Source of the DNA: Tardiphaga alba
GTDB taxonomy: Bacteria > Pseudomonadota > Alphaproteobacteria > Rhizobiales > Xanthobacteraceae
Assembly (NCBI RefSeq): GCF_018279705.1
Contig: NZ_CP036498.1
Span: 1,691,001 to 1,755,000 of the forward strand
Length of the DNA stretch: 64,000 nucleotides
Direction of reading: 5' to 3'
Shown piece after piece: positions 43,241-52,587 of this stretch (position 1 is its first letter; each line of letters opens with the position of its first letter). The position numbers were made by a program, and so were the translations under genes. The notes under the pieces were generated by a model that searched no databases, was not told the DNA's origin, and saw only the letters and a program-made list of their open reading frames with translations.

Positions 43241-44908
43241 TTGTTTCATCTATTTGAGAAGAAGTCATATCAATCCATGGCCGCGAGGGCGGATGCCATC
43301 GACCGGTCACAGGCCGTAATCGAATTCGCGCTCGACGGCACCATCGTGACGGCCAATCAGAATTTTCTCGCCGCGGTCGGCTATTCCCTCGATGAGATCC
43401 GAGGCAAGCATCACAGCATGTTCGTCGCGGCCGAGACACGCGACAGCGCAGAATATCGCGCATTCTGGGCCACGCTCGGAAATGGTAAGTCGCAGGCGGC
43501 CCAATACAAGCGGGTCGGCAAGGGCGGCAGGGAGATCTGGATCCAGGCGTCCTACAATCCGTTGCTGGATAAACAGGGCAAGCCGGCCGGCGTTATCAAG
43601 TTTGCCACCGATATCACGGCGGAAAAGCGCCGGAGCATGGAAGCCGATGGCAAGATTGCTGCCATCGACCGCGCGCAGGCGGTAATCGAATTCAACATGG
43701 ACGGCACGATCATCACCGCGAATGACAATTTTCTCGGTGTGGTCGGCTATGCGCTGTCGGATATTCAGGGCAAGCACCACGGCATGTTCGTGCCTGCGGC
43801 CGAGCGCGAAACAGCGTCCTATCGCGCCTTCTGGGATCAACTGAACCGTGGCGACTATCAGTCAGCCGAGTACAAACGCATCGGTAAAGGCGGTCGCGAA
43901 GTCTGGATTCTCGCGACTTACAACCCGATCCTTGATGAGCGCGGAAAGCCCTTCAAGGTCGTGAAATTCGCGACCGATGTGACCCGGCAGAAACTGATTT
44001 CTGCCGATACCAGCGGCCAGATCGACGCCATCGACAAGTCTCAGGCCGTGATCGAGTTTCGCATGGACGGCACGGTCGTCACAGCCAACCAGAACTTCCT
44101 CGACGCGGTCGGCTATCGGCTCGATGAGATCAAGGGTAAGCATCACAGCATGTTCGTGGCGGCGGACGAACGCACGAGCCCCGCTTACGCGGAGTTCTGG
44201 GCCAAGCTCAATCAGGGCCAATATCAGGCTGCCGAATATCGGCGCTTCGGAAAGGGCGGCAAGGAGATCTGGATCCAGGCGTCCTACAATCCGATCCTCG
44301 ATCTCAACGGCAAGCCGTTCAAGGTCGTCAAATACGCAACGGATACGACGGCGCTGGCGATCGGTCGCGTCAAGGCAGCCCGTGCGCGTGCGCTCATCGA
44401 TTCCGTCGCTGCGGGCAGTGAAGAGATGAGCGCGTCCATTCGGGAGATTTCGGAGACCATGGTGAAGTCACGTCAGACCGCAACGAGCGCAGCCGAGCGG
44501 GTCGAAGCCGCCGATGCGCAGGCCCAGCGCCTCAATGAGGCGGCAGAGTCCATGGGCGGCATCGTCGAGTTGATCGGAAACATCACCAACCAGATCAATC
44601 TGCTTGCTCTGAATGCAACGATTGAATCGGCGCGTGCGGGCGAAGCTGGGCGCGGCTTTGCGGTCGTCGCCGCCGAGGTCAAAAATCTCGCCAATCAGGC
44701 CAAGCAGGCGACCGACAAGATCACGGCCGAAATCGACGGCCTCAATGGCGTCAGCGGTGATGTCGTGGCGGCGCTAAGCGCGATCAAGATCGCCATCGAG
44801 GATGTGAATGAGTTCGTCAATTCGACGGCTGCAGCGGTCGAGGAACAGAGCACGGTCACCAGTGACATGTCCGTCAACATGCAGAAGGCCGCTGCCGAAC
44901 TGGCCTGA
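43241..44908 (+). CDS. Soluble methyl-accepting chemotaxis protein with three tandem PAS domains
   Basis: The start is a TTG at 43241 (product MFHLFEKKS) preceded by GGGGGG; an internal ATG at 43277 is the alternative. The 555-residue protein has three near-identical PAS units (about residues 20-130, 142-252, 264-374), each starting AIDxxQAVIEF and ending in a PAC-like YNPxLD...VIKFATD segment. The MCP signalling domain (about 395-555) follows, with its hairpin tip in [26 protein letters not shown], written as the standard motif. There is no membrane helix, so it is a cytoplasmic receptor; PAS units may bind heme, flavin or a metabolite. No che genes are adjacent. Confidence 0.87.
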   Translation: MFHLFEKKSYQSMAARADAIDRSQAVIEFALDGTIVTANQNFLAAVGYSLDEIRGKHHSMFVAAETRDSAEYRAFWATLGNGKSQAAQYKRVGKGGREIWIQASYNPLLDKQGKPAGVIKFATDITAEKRRSMEADGKIAAIDRAQAVIEFNMDGTIITANDNFLGVVGYALSDIQGKHHGMFVPAAERETASYRAFWDQLNRGDYQSAEYKRIGKGGREVWILATYNPILDERGKPFKVVKFATDVTRQKLISADTSGQIDAIDKSQAVIEFRMDGTVVTANQNFLDAVGYRLDEIKGKHHSMFVAADERTSPAYAEFWAKLNQGQYQAAEYRRFGKGGKEIWIQASYNPILDLNGKPFKVVKYATDTTALAIGRVKAARARALIDSVAAGSEEMSASIREISETMVKSRQTATSAAERVEAADAQAQRLNEAAESMGGIVELIGNITNQINLLALNATIESARAGEAGRGFAVVAAEVKNLANQAKQATDKITAEIDGLNGVSGDVVAALSAIKIAIEDVNEFVNSTAAAVEEQSTVTSDMSVNMQKAAAELA

Positions 44909-44933
44909 GCGACGAGCGCGCATGCAAAAAGAA

Positions 44934-44972
44934 AAACGGCGCGGGGTTCATGACCCCGCGCCGTTTCTGTTT
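44934..44972. terminator. Strong rho-independent terminator between convergent genes
   Basis: AAACGGCGCGGGGT (44934-44947) pairs perfectly with ACCCCGCGCCGTTT (44953-44966) around TCATG, followed by CTGTTT. The A-rich upstream side gives a T-tract for the minus strand as well, so it can serve both the chemoreceptor and the aldehyde dehydrogenase genes. Confidence 0.85.
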
Positions 44973-44985
44973 CAGGCGGCCGGGA

Positions 44986-46479
44986 TCAGGTGTTGATCCA
45001 TACCGACTTGATGTTGAGATATTCTTCGACGTGGTGGACGCCGGACTCACGGCCGTAGCCGCTCATCTTGTAGCCGCCGAACGGCACGGCGGGATCCATT
45101 GCCTGATAGCAGTTGATCCAGACCGAGCCGGCCTGCAGCGCCTTGGCGAGGCGATGGGCCTTGCTGACATCCTTGGTCCAGACGCCGCTGCCGAGACCGA
45201 ACATGGTGTTGTTGGCGCGCTGCACGAGCTCGTCCATCTCCTCGAAGGCGATGGCCGAGATCACCGGGCCGAAGATCTCTTCCTGCGCGATCTTCATATT
45301 GTCCTGCACGTCGGCAAACACCGTCGGCTGCACGAAGAAGCCCTTGGCGAGATCGCCATCGGTCATGAGACCGCCGCCAGCCAAGGCCTTTGCGCCTTCG
45401 CCTGCGCCGGTGGTCAGATAGCCGCTGACGCGGTCGAACTGTTCCTTGGAGATCAGCGGCCCGAGCTGGATCGAGGGATCGACGCCGTTGCCGACCCTCA
45501 GCTTCTTGGCGAATTCGGCGACCTTGCCGACGAATTCGTTATAGATCTTCTTCTCGACGAACAGGCGGGTGCCGGCGCTGCAGATCTGGCCGGAATTCGC
45601 GAACACCGCCATGGCGGCGCCGGGAACGGCGGCGTCGAGATCGGCATCGGCGAACACGATGTTCGGCGACTTGCCGCCGAGTTCAAGCGACACGCGCTTG
45701 AGGTTGCCGGCCGAGGCGCGGATGATCGACTGACCGGTGAAATGCGAACCGGTGAAGGCGACCTTGTTGACGTCCTGATGCGAGGAAAGCGCGGCACCGG
45801 CAGTCTCGCCATAGCCCGGGACGACATTGATGACGCCTGCGGGGAAGCCGGCTTCCATCGCCAGCTCGCCGAGGCGCAGCGAGGTCAGCGGCGCTTCTTC
45901 GGCCGGCTTCAGCACCACGGTGCAGCCGGTGGCGATGGCGGGGCCAATCTTCCACACGCTGGCCGAGAGCGGCGAATTCCACGGGATGATGGCGCCGACG
46001 ACGCCGACCGGCTCCTTCAGCGTGTAGGAGAAGATCTGGCCCGGGAGCGAGTTCTCGATGGTCTCGCCATAGATCAGCGTGGCCTGGCCCGCATAGAAGC
46101 GCAGCATGCCGAGGATGCGCTGCTTGCCGGCGAAGGTGCGGCTGACCGGCGCGCCCATGTCGAGCGTGTCGAGCAGCGCGAGTTCGTCAAAATGCTTTTC
46201 GACGAGCTCGGCGAATTTCAGCAGCAGCGCCTGGCGCTCATACGGCTTGACCTTGCTCCACGGACCGTCGAAGGCCCGGCGGGCGGCGGCAACCGCGAGG
46301 TCGATATCCTTGGCATCGCCTTCGGCGACGGTGGCGAGCAGTTCGCCGGTTGCGGGGTTGTGCGTTTCGAACTTCTTGCCGGACTGCGCGTCAACCCATT
46401 TGCCGTCGATCAGCATCTGCTTGTAGGAGCCGTTCGCGTAGGGATGCGCGGTGGCGGAGATTGGCTGCATCAAGCCCAT
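44986..46479 (-). CDS. NAD(P)-dependent aldehyde dehydrogenase
   Basis: The 497-residue protein has the ALDH signatures: VGAIIPWNSPL (cofactor strand), FTGSHFTGQSI, LELGGKSPN (general base Glu) and FANSGQICSAGTR (catalytic Cys). The C-terminus has the EEIFGPVISAIAF motif. It belongs to the large betaine/aromatic/phenylacetaldehyde-type group; the substrate is not clear. A GGGAGG site lies six bases before the ATG. It is one of two related ALDH genes around a glutamine amidotransferase gene, all on the minus strand with 95-150 base gaps, so co-transcription is possible but unproven. Confidence 0.88.
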   Translation of the reverse strand: MGLMQPISATAHPYANGSYKQMLIDGKWVDAQSGKKFETHNPATGELLATVAEGDAKDIDLAVAAARRAFDGPWSKVKPYERQALLLKFAELVEKHFDELALLDTLDMGAPVSRTFAGKQRILGMLRFYAGQATLIYGETIENSLPGQIFSYTLKEPVGVVGAIIPWNSPLSASVWKIGPAIATGCTVVLKPAEEAPLTSLRLGELAMEAGFPAGVINVVPGYGETAGAALSSHQDVNKVAFTGSHFTGQSIIRASAGNLKRVSLELGGKSPNIVFADADLDAAVPGAAMAVFANSGQICSAGTRLFVEKKIYNEFVGKVAEFAKKLRVGNGVDPSIQLGPLISKEQFDRVSGYLTTGAGEGAKALAGGGLMTDGDLAKGFFVQPTVFADVQDNMKIAQEEIFGPVISAIAFEEMDELVQRANNTMFGLGSGVWTKDVSKAHRLAKALQAGSVWINCYQAMDPAVPFGGYKMSGYGRESGVHHVEEYLNIKSVWINT

Positions 46480-46630
46480 GATGATCCTCCCGGAGGTCTG
46501 AATTTTTCTGCCGTTGTGGCGCGCGGAATATATCGTTTCCGTCTGACGGGTAAAGCTGTGGAACTGGCCGCGCGCTGCATGGGAGGTCTACGTGCGCAAT
46601 TCATCAGTGTGAATTCGCGTCTGGACTCAT

Positions 46631-47344
46631 TCAATCGAGCGCGTGGACCCAGCGTCCGAAAATACGGCTTGCCCGATCCTGCAATTGCGGTGCGACAGAT
46701 ACGGTCGCCGCGCGCAGTTGCGTCACCGGAATGCCGGCGGCGGCCAATTCGAGGGCATGGCCGACATACCATTCCTCGAGCTGCCGCGGATCGGCTTCGA
46801 GATGAAATTGCAAGGCCAGTGCATTACGACCGTAGGCAAATGCCTGGTTCTCGTAATGCGCGTTTGAGGCGAGCCGCATGGCGCCGTTAGGCAGGTCGAA
46901 TGTGTCGCCATGCCAATGCAGAACCGCTGCGCCGTCTTCGGCGAGCGGTGCGAGGCACGTCGCCGCACCTTGCTCCGTCAGGGTGATGTTGCCCCAGCCG
47001 ATTTCCTTTGTGGCGCCGGCATAGACGCGGGCGCCCAGCGCGCGGGCCATCAGCTGCGCGCCGAGGCAGATGCCGAGGGTTGGGCGATCCTGCTTCAGCC
47101 GCCGTTCCAGCAGCTGGATCTCGCGGGTGAGAAACGGATAGGCCTCGGCCTCATACACGCCGATCGGGCCGCCCAGCACGATCAGGAGATCGGCATTTTC
47201 GATGGACGGATGAGCGAGGTCGTCGATGGCGGCCTCGCAAAAGGCGACATCCCAGCCTGCACGATCCAGCACGGACGACAGCAGGCCGAGATCCTCGAAC
47301 GCCACATGGCGCAAAGCTACGGCAGAGCGCCGGTGACGGTTCAT
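46631..47344 (-). CDS. Class I glutamine amidotransferase-like protein (standalone)
   Basis: The ATG at 47344 (MNRHRRSAVALRHV) gives 237 residues. The triad is visible: nucleophile Cys in PTLGICLGAQLMA, then ALQFHLEAD with His and the acidic residue. The ADLLIVLGGPIGVYE segment is the oxyanion region of GuaA-type amidotransferases. It matches standalone GMP-synthase-like amidotransferase proteins rather than PuuD (gamma-glutamyl-GABA hydrolase, another fold subgroup), although its setting between two aldehyde dehydrogenases recalls polyamine catabolism. The substrate is unknown. Confidence 0.8.
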   Translation of the reverse strand: MNRHRRSAVALRHVAFEDLGLLSSVLDRAGWDVAFCEAAIDDLAHPSIENADLLIVLGGPIGVYEAEAYPFLTREIQLLERRLKQDRPTLGICLGAQLMARALGARVYAGATKEIGWGNITLTEQGAATCLAPLAEDGAAVLHWHGDTFDLPNGAMRLASNAHYENQAFAYGRNALALQFHLEADPRQLEEWYVGHALELAAAGIPVTQLRAATVSVAPQLQDRASRIFGRWVHALD

Positions 47345-47438
47345 GGAAGGCTCACGCAAAGACGGGTTTTCACACGATCGTTATATCGCCATGAATATAT
47401 CGATAAACCCGCTTTTGCGCGCTGCAACCATGTTCAGT

Positions 47439-48917
47439 TCAGACGTTCAGGTTCATCCAGACCGCTTTGGGCTCGGTAAAGTTCTCCAGGGCCGCATCGC
47501 CATGCTCGCGGCCGAAGCCGGAATCCCGCGATCCGCCCCAGGGCAGCCGGACATCCGTGTAGCCATAGGTGTTGATCCACACCGTGCCAGCCTTCACGTG
47601 CTGGGCGAAGCGCTGCACCCGGCCGATATCCTTGCTCCAGACGCCGGCGGCGAGGCTGTATTTCGTACCGTTCGTCTTGCGGATCGCATCCGCCTCGTCG
47701 CTGAAACGGACCACGCTGACGACGGGGCCGAAAATCTCTTCCTGCGAAATGCGCATGTCGTGATCGACATTGGCGAAGACCGTGGGCGCGACGAAATAGC
47801 CGCGATCGCCGATCCGTTCGCCGCCGGTAGTGAGCTTCGCGCCTTCCCTGGTGCCGATATCGACATAGTCGAGTACGCGCTTCATCTGCGCTTCCGAGAC
47901 GATCGGACCCATGGTGACGCCGGCTTCGCGGGGATCACCAACCTTGATGGCGCGGGCGCGGGCGGTGAGCCGCTCGACCACTTCGTCATAAACGGAGTCG
48001 TGGGCGAGGACTCGGGAGCCGGCCGAGCAGACCTGCCCGGAATTGAAGAAGATGCCCGATGCGGCAGCCTTGGTGGCTGCATCGAGATCGGCATCGTCAA
48101 AGATCACATTGGCGGATTTTCCGCCGAGTTCGAGCGTGACGCGTTTGAGATTGCCGGCCGCACCGGCCAGAATCTCGCGACCGACGGCCGGCGAGCCTGT
48201 GAAGGTGACCTTGTCGATATCGGGATGATCGACGATGGCGCGGCCGGCGATCCTGCCGTGTCCCGGCACGACGTTCAGCGCGCCCGGAGGCAGGCCGGCT
48301 TCAAGCGCCAATTCGCCGATCCGCAGTGCAGAGAGCGGTGTAATCTCGGCAGGCTTCAGCACCACCGTGCAGCCACAGGCCAGCGCCGGCGCGATCTTCC
48401 ACATGCCGATCATCAGCGGGAAATTCCAAGGCACGATGGCGCCGACGACGCCGATCGGCTCGCGCACCGTATAGGTCAGTGCATCCGGCCGCGCGGGGAT
48501 CACCTGGCCGCTGATCTTGTCGGCCCAGCCGGCGTAATAACGCAGCGTGTCGATCGCCGCGGGCAGGTCCTGACGCTTGACCGCCGCCAATGGCTTGCCG
48601 GCGTCGAGGCTTTCCAGCGCGATCAGTTCTTCGGCGTGATCTTCGAGCAGCTGCGCCAGCCGCTGCAGCACGAGACCGCGATCGGCGGCGCGCATGCGGC
48701 CCCATGGACCTTCAAACGCGTTGCGCGCAGAGATGACGGCGCGATCGATATCGGCGGCATCGGCCTCGGCAACCACGGCGATGATCTCGCCGGTGGCGGG
48801 ATTGAGAACATCGAAATAGCGCCCGGACAACGGCTCAACCTGTTGTCCGTCGATGAGAAGCCGCTTGCGCATCACTTCTGTGGTGGATGCGAGTTCGGCA
48901 CTGGAAATCTTCTGCAT
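47439..48917 (-). CDS. NAD(P)-dependent aldehyde dehydrogenase (second copy)
   Basis: The 492-residue protein has LGVVGAIVPWNFPLMIG-type cofactor binding, FTGSPAVGREI, LELGGKSAN and FFNSGQVCSAGSR, with a full catalytic Glu and Cys. It is related to but clearly diverged from the ALDH at 44986. A GGGAGG site precedes the ATG. It is divergent from the ModE-like regulator gene across a 130-base gap, so that protein may control it. The substrate is unknown; the betaine-aldehyde or gamma-aminobutyraldehyde group is possible. Confidence 0.87.
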   Translation of the reverse strand: MQKISSAELASTTEVMRKRLLIDGQQVEPLSGRYFDVLNPATGEIIAVVAEADAADIDRAVISARNAFEGPWGRMRAADRGLVLQRLAQLLEDHAEELIALESLDAGKPLAAVKRQDLPAAIDTLRYYAGWADKISGQVIPARPDALTYTVREPIGVVGAIVPWNFPLMIGMWKIAPALACGCTVVLKPAEITPLSALRIGELALEAGLPPGALNVVPGHGRIAGRAIVDHPDIDKVTFTGSPAVGREILAGAAGNLKRVTLELGGKSANVIFDDADLDAATKAAASGIFFNSGQVCSAGSRVLAHDSVYDEVVERLTARARAIKVGDPREAGVTMGPIVSEAQMKRVLDYVDIGTREGAKLTTGGERIGDRGYFVAPTVFANVDHDMRISQEEIFGPVVSVVRFSDEADAIRKTNGTKYSLAAGVWSKDIGRVQRFAQHVKAGTVWINTYGYTDVRLPWGGSRDSGFGREHGDAALENFTEPKAVWMNLNV

Positions 48918-49047
48918 GAGATCCTCCCTGGTATGCCAGAGATGGGATCAGCAGGGACATCAGCAGTAAATATGATAACGAGAGACAAAGAACGGCTGCA
49001 GATATGAAGTCACGAACATATCTTAGCCAAGAAAATGAGGGGAGGCG

Positions 49048-50124
49048 ATGCGGATCGACATCGAGACCGTTTGGCGTTTTCGCAAGCCCGGCTCGCGGCA
49101 GCCGACAGCGGTGATGCTCTCTTTCCTCAAGGATATCAGCGAGACCGGAAAGATCACCGTCGCCGCCAGCCGTCATCACATGTCGTATCGCCATGCCTGG
49201 AGCCTGGTGAATGACTGGTCGATATTCTTCGGTACGCCCGTGGTCGCGCGCAGCAAGGGCAAGGGGACGCGGCTGACAGCATTTGGCGAGAAGCTCGTAT
49301 GGGCGGGCGAACGTCTCGAAGCGAGACTTGGTCCGCAGCTGGAAAATCTCGCCCAGGAGCTTGCCACTGAGTTGAAAGAGTTTCTGCCCGGGCATCCCGC
49401 GATCATTCGGGTGCATGCGAGCCATGGTTTCGCTGTGCCGAAACTGCGCGAAATGCTGAATGCCGCAGGCGGGATCGGCATCGATCTCCGTTACGTTGGC
49501 AATCAGACGTCGCTGGTTTCTCTTGCGCATGACACCTGCGATCTCGCCGGCGTGCATCTGCCGTGTGGTGAGCTGCGCAAGCAGAGCGTCAATGCCTGCA
49601 AGGAGTGGCTCGACAATCGCATTCATCGTGTCATTGGATTTGCGACACGCGAAATGGGGCTGATGGTGAAACGCGGCAATCCGCTGCGCATCACGTCGAT
49701 GGAGGCACTGGTCAACCCGGCCATCCGCTTCGTCAATCGCGATCAGGATTCCGGCACGGGTCTGCTATTCGATCAGATCCTGCATCAGCACAAGATCGCG
49801 CCGGAGCAGATCAATGGCTACGAGCAGGTCGAGTTCACCCACGCTGCTGTCGCTGCTTATGTGGCAAGCGATATGGCCGATGTGGCGTTCGGTGTGGAAG
49901 CCGCTGCATGTCAGTTCGGTCTCGATTTCGTCCGGCTGCTGACGGAAGACTACTACTTCGTCTGCCGTGAGGCTTTGCTGGAGCAAGAGCCCATGCAACA
50001 CGTTCTGGCCGTGCTGCGTGGTGGGGAGTTTCGCGACGCGTTAGCCAAACTGCCGGGCTATGCCGAGTCGGACACGGGCCAAATCAAATCCGTGAACGAG
50101 GTCTTTCTCGGCAAGAAGCCCTAG
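49048..50124 (+). CDS. ModE-like DNA-binding regulator fused to a periplasmic-binding-protein-like sensor domain
   Basis: The 358-residue protein begins with a ModE/LysR-like winged helix (residues about 15-85: FLKDISETGKITVAASRH, then MSYRHAWSLVNDW and the wing RSKGKGTRLTAFG). A substrate-binding domain of the PF12727 type (about 115-340) follows and would sense a small ligand, classically molybdate- or tungstate-like or an organic anion. There is no signal or transmembrane segment, so it is a one-component regulator. Its ATG has GAGGGGAGG, and it is divergent from an aldehyde dehydrogenase gene. A molybdoenzyme is encoded about 32 kb away, but no direct link is shown. Confidence 0.78.
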   Translation: MRIDIETVWRFRKPGSRQPTAVMLSFLKDISETGKITVAASRHHMSYRHAWSLVNDWSIFFGTPVVARSKGKGTRLTAFGEKLVWAGERLEARLGPQLENLAQELATELKEFLPGHPAIIRVHASHGFAVPKLREMLNAAGGIGIDLRYVGNQTSLVSLAHDTCDLAGVHLPCGELRKQSVNACKEWLDNRIHRVIGFATREMGLMVKRGNPLRITSMEALVNPAIRFVNRDQDSGTGLLFDQILHQHKIAPEQINGYEQVEFTHAAVAAYVASDMADVAFGVEAAACQFGLDFVRLLTEDYYFVCREALLEQEPMQHVLAVLRGGEFRDALAKLPGYAESDTGQIKSVNEVFLGKKP

Positions 50125-50228
50125 CCATGCAGAAGCGGGCAGCGGACCTGCGCTGGCGATGATGTGACATGCGCTGCCGCCAGGGAATGCTATAGGCAAC
50201 GATCGCGCTGCGAATTCAGGAGATCCCC

Positions 50229-51080
50229 ATGACACATCCCGCACTGTCCGCCGGCTCTGTTGCCGTCATCACCGGAGGCGCGTCGGGTATCGGCCTTGCC
50301 GCGGCGGTCGCGTTTGCGAAACTGGGCCTGCGTATTTGCATTGTGGATATCGGCGACGACCGCTTGAGCGGCGCAGCAGCCAAGATCGCAGGAGAAGCTC
50401 CAAGTGGGCGTGACGCTGTCATGACAGCCAATATCGATGTCAGCGATCTCTCGGCGATGTCCAAACTGGCGGCAGACGTTCAGCAACGTTTTGGCACCTG
50501 CGACGTCCTGATGAACAATGCCGGCATTCAGGTGCCGACTTCGGCGATCGGTCCGCGTGACAATTGGGAGCGGCTGATCGGCGTCAATCTGTGGGGCGTC
50601 GTCAACGGCTGCCAGGCTTTCGCGCCCAACATGATCGCAGGCATAAAGCCGGGCCTGATCATCAATACCGGCTCCAAGCAGGGCATCACAACGCCGCCCG
50701 GCAATCCAGCCTATAACGTCTCCAAAGCCGGCGTGAAGGCCTATACGGAAGCGCTGTCGCATGAGCTGCGTAACACAGATGGCTGCCAGATCACCGCGCA
50801 TCTGTTGATCCCGGGCTTTGTGTTTACCGGGCTCACGGCGGGCGATCGCAAGGAGAAACCAGCTGCGGCGTGGACACCGGAGGAGACGGTGACGTTCATG
50901 ATGCAGCGGATCGACGCGGGCGACTTCTACATCCTTTGCCCAGACAATGACGTGCCGCGCGCACTCGACGAGCGGCGCATGCTGTGGGCGATCGACGACA
51001 TCGTCGAGAATCGCCCGGCGCTATCGCGCTGGCATCCCGACTATGCCGATGCCTTTGCCGAATTCGTGAAGACCAAATAA
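50229..51080 (+). CDS. Short-chain dehydrogenase/reductase (SDR)
   Basis: The 283-residue protein has TGGASGIG (residues 15-22), a basic/acidic pair after strand 2 (VDIGDD), NNAGIQV, a catalytic Ser in INTGSKQG and YNVSKAG (YxxxK). The ribosome site is CAGGAG. It is followed after 19 bases by an aldo-keto reductase gene, so the two probably form an operon of carbonyl/alcohol-handling enzymes. The substrate is unknown. Confidence 0.87.
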   Translation: MTHPALSAGSVAVITGGASGIGLAAAVAFAKLGLRICIVDIGDDRLSGAAAKIAGEAPSGRDAVMTANIDVSDLSAMSKLAADVQQRFGTCDVLMNNAGIQVPTSAIGPRDNWERLIGVNLWGVVNGCQAFAPNMIAGIKPGLIINTGSKQGITTPPGNPAYNVSKAGVKAYTEALSHELRNTDGCQITAHLLIPGFVFTGLTAGDRKEKPAAAWTPEETVTFMMQRIDAGDFYILCPDNDVPRALDERRMLWAIDDIVENRPALSRWHPDYADAFAEFVKTK

Positions 51081-51099
51081 TCAATCAGGGAGTGACGCA

Positions 51100-52080
51100 G
51101 TGGATTACGTTAAATTCGGAAATACCGGCCTCGAAGTCTCAAAGCTGTGTCTGGGCTGCATGACCTATGGCGTCTCGGATCGCGGGTCGCATGCCTGGAC
51201 ATTGGATGAAGAGAACAGCCGTCCACTGATCAAGCAGGCGATCGAGCTCGGCATCAATTTCTTCGATACGGCCAATGTCTATTCGGACGGTACGTCGGAA
51301 GAGATCGTTGGCCGCGCGTTGAAGGACTTTGCCAAGCGCGACGATGTGGTGATCGCGACGAAAGTGTTCAACCGCATGCGCCCGGGGCCGAACGGCGCTG
51401 GTCTATCGCGCAAGGCGATCATGACCGAGATCGATCACTCGCTGCGTCGCCTGGGTACTGACTATGTCGATCTCTACCAGATCCATCGCCTCGACAAGAA
51501 GACGCCCATCGAGGAGACGATGGAAGCGCTGCATGATGTCGTGAAGGCCGGCAAGGCGCGCTATATCGGGGCCTCCAGCATGTATGCCTGGCAGTTCGCC
51601 AAGGCGGTCTACACGTCGCGGCTGAATGGCTGGACCCAGTTCATCAGCATGCAGAACCACGTCAACCTGCTCAACCGCGAAGAAGAGCGTGAGATGCTGC
51701 CGTTCTGCGCCGATCAGGGTATTGCCGTGATGCCGTGGAGCCCGCTCGCCCGCGGCCGCCTGACCCGGGCCTGGGAAGAGACCAGCGAACGCCAGAAGAC
51801 CGACGAATTCGGCAAGGGGCTCTATGTCCAGGCCGAGCAGGCCGACCGCAATATCGTTGAGCAGGTGGCGGCCGTTGCCAAGGCCCGTGGCGTGCCCCAG
51901 GCACAGGTTGCGCTGGCGTGGCTGCTGCAGAAGCCGGATATCACATCGCCGATTATCGGGGCGTCCAAGCCGGCGCATCTGACCGATGCGGTGGCGGCGC
52001 TGTCGCTCAAATTAACGAAGGAGGAGATCGCCTCGCTGGAGGCGCCTTACGTCCCGCATGCGGTGGCGGGCTTCGGTTAG
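51100..52080 (+). CDS. Aldo-keto reductase
   Basis: This is a 326-residue (alpha/beta)8-barrel enzyme with a GTG start and AGGGAG upstream. The catalytic tetrad is visible: Asp in FFDTANVYS, Tyr of NVYSDG, Lys of VVIATKVF and His of YQIHRLD. The C-terminal NADPH-binding loop is in PIIGASKPAHL. It resembles the YajO/YhdN-type group acting on aldehydes or sugars. It is the second gene of the SDR-AKR pair, and a stem-loop follows. Confidence 0.88.
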   Translation: MDYVKFGNTGLEVSKLCLGCMTYGVSDRGSHAWTLDEENSRPLIKQAIELGINFFDTANVYSDGTSEEIVGRALKDFAKRDDVVIATKVFNRMRPGPNGAGLSRKAIMTEIDHSLRRLGTDYVDLYQIHRLDKKTPIEETMEALHDVVKAGKARYIGASSMYAWQFAKAVYTSRLNGWTQFISMQNHVNLLNREEEREMLPFCADQGIAVMPWSPLARGRLTRAWEETSERQKTDEFGKGLYVQAEQADRNIVEQVAAVAKARGVPQAQVALAWLLQKPDITSPIIGASKPAHLTDAVAALSLKLTKEEIASLEAPYVPHAVAGFG

Positions 52081-52092
52081 TAAAATATTTCG

Positions 52093-52121
52093 CCTCCGTG
52101 CCGGCTGGGCTGGCACGGAGG
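52093..52121 (+). terminator. Stem-loop after the aldo-keto reductase gene
   Basis: CCTCCGTGCC and GGCACGGAGG pair perfectly (10 bp) around a 9-base loop, 13 bases after the stop. The following bases are TATCGTTC, a weak T-tract. Confidence 0.6.
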
Positions 52122-52381
52122 TATCGTTCAAATGCGCTGCAAGAAATCAGCTAAATCTCTGGTGGACATCAACTATCCCGGCAACTGCAGCCAAGCGGTG
52201 CCCTCCGGCGCGGCTGGATGATCGCAGAAACTCGCCTGTGGATTCTGCAACCCCGGAAAGAGCCCCTTAACCGGTAATCATGCACGCTCATAAATGCCGA
52301 TGAGGACTCCGGTATCGTTTAATATTGATGCAACGCCTAGCCGATAATTGAAGGCAACCGAAAGCGTGGCAGGAGATTTTT
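52122..52381. other. Intergenic region; no supported gene
   Basis: Apart from a 29-codon open frame from 52131 that lacks a ribosome site, nothing gene-like is seen. The 3' part is AT-richer (TTTAATATTGATG near 52318) and probably holds the promoter of the small gene at 52382. Confidence 0.4.
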
Positions 52382-52561
52382 GTGACCCAACTCGATTCTG
52401 AAATAGATGACCTCGTTGCCGCCTGCCATGGCGATACCCGTGGCGTTGTCGGCGCGCTCATCATGGTCAACCGTCAGCTCGAAACCGAACTGGCCGAGCT
52501 CAAGGCTCAGCTCGCCGCCCGAGAGGCAGAGCCGGCACGTCTGCACGCCGTTCTGCACTAA
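52382..52561 (+). CDS. Small acidic coiled-coil protein (59 aa)
   Basis: A GTG start at 52382 follows GGCAGGAGATTTTT, a strong ribosome-binding site with normal spacing. The product starts TQLDSEIDDLVAACHGDTRG and continues with a Leu/Glu/Ala-rich helix (NRQLETELAELKAQLAAREAE) that should form a short coiled coil. No signal peptide is present. It converges on the hybrid kinase gene, whose stop is 27 bases away. I recognise no named family. Confidence 0.6.
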   Translation: MTQLDSEIDDLVAACHGDTRGVVGALIMVNRQLETELAELKAQLAAREAEPARLHAVLH

Positions 52562-52587
52562 GTCACCTCAGCGATCTGGCCTGGACG

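Noticed and set aside
44950..46890. 646-codon plus-strand frame opposite the aldehyde dehydrogenase
   Set aside because: It overlaps a terminator and an enzyme with a full catalytic set on the other strand.
46631..47344. Glutamine amidotransferase gene as PuuD in a putrescine pathway
   Set aside because: Active-site context fits GMP-synthase-like standalone amidotransferases, and no PuuA or PuuB gene is near.
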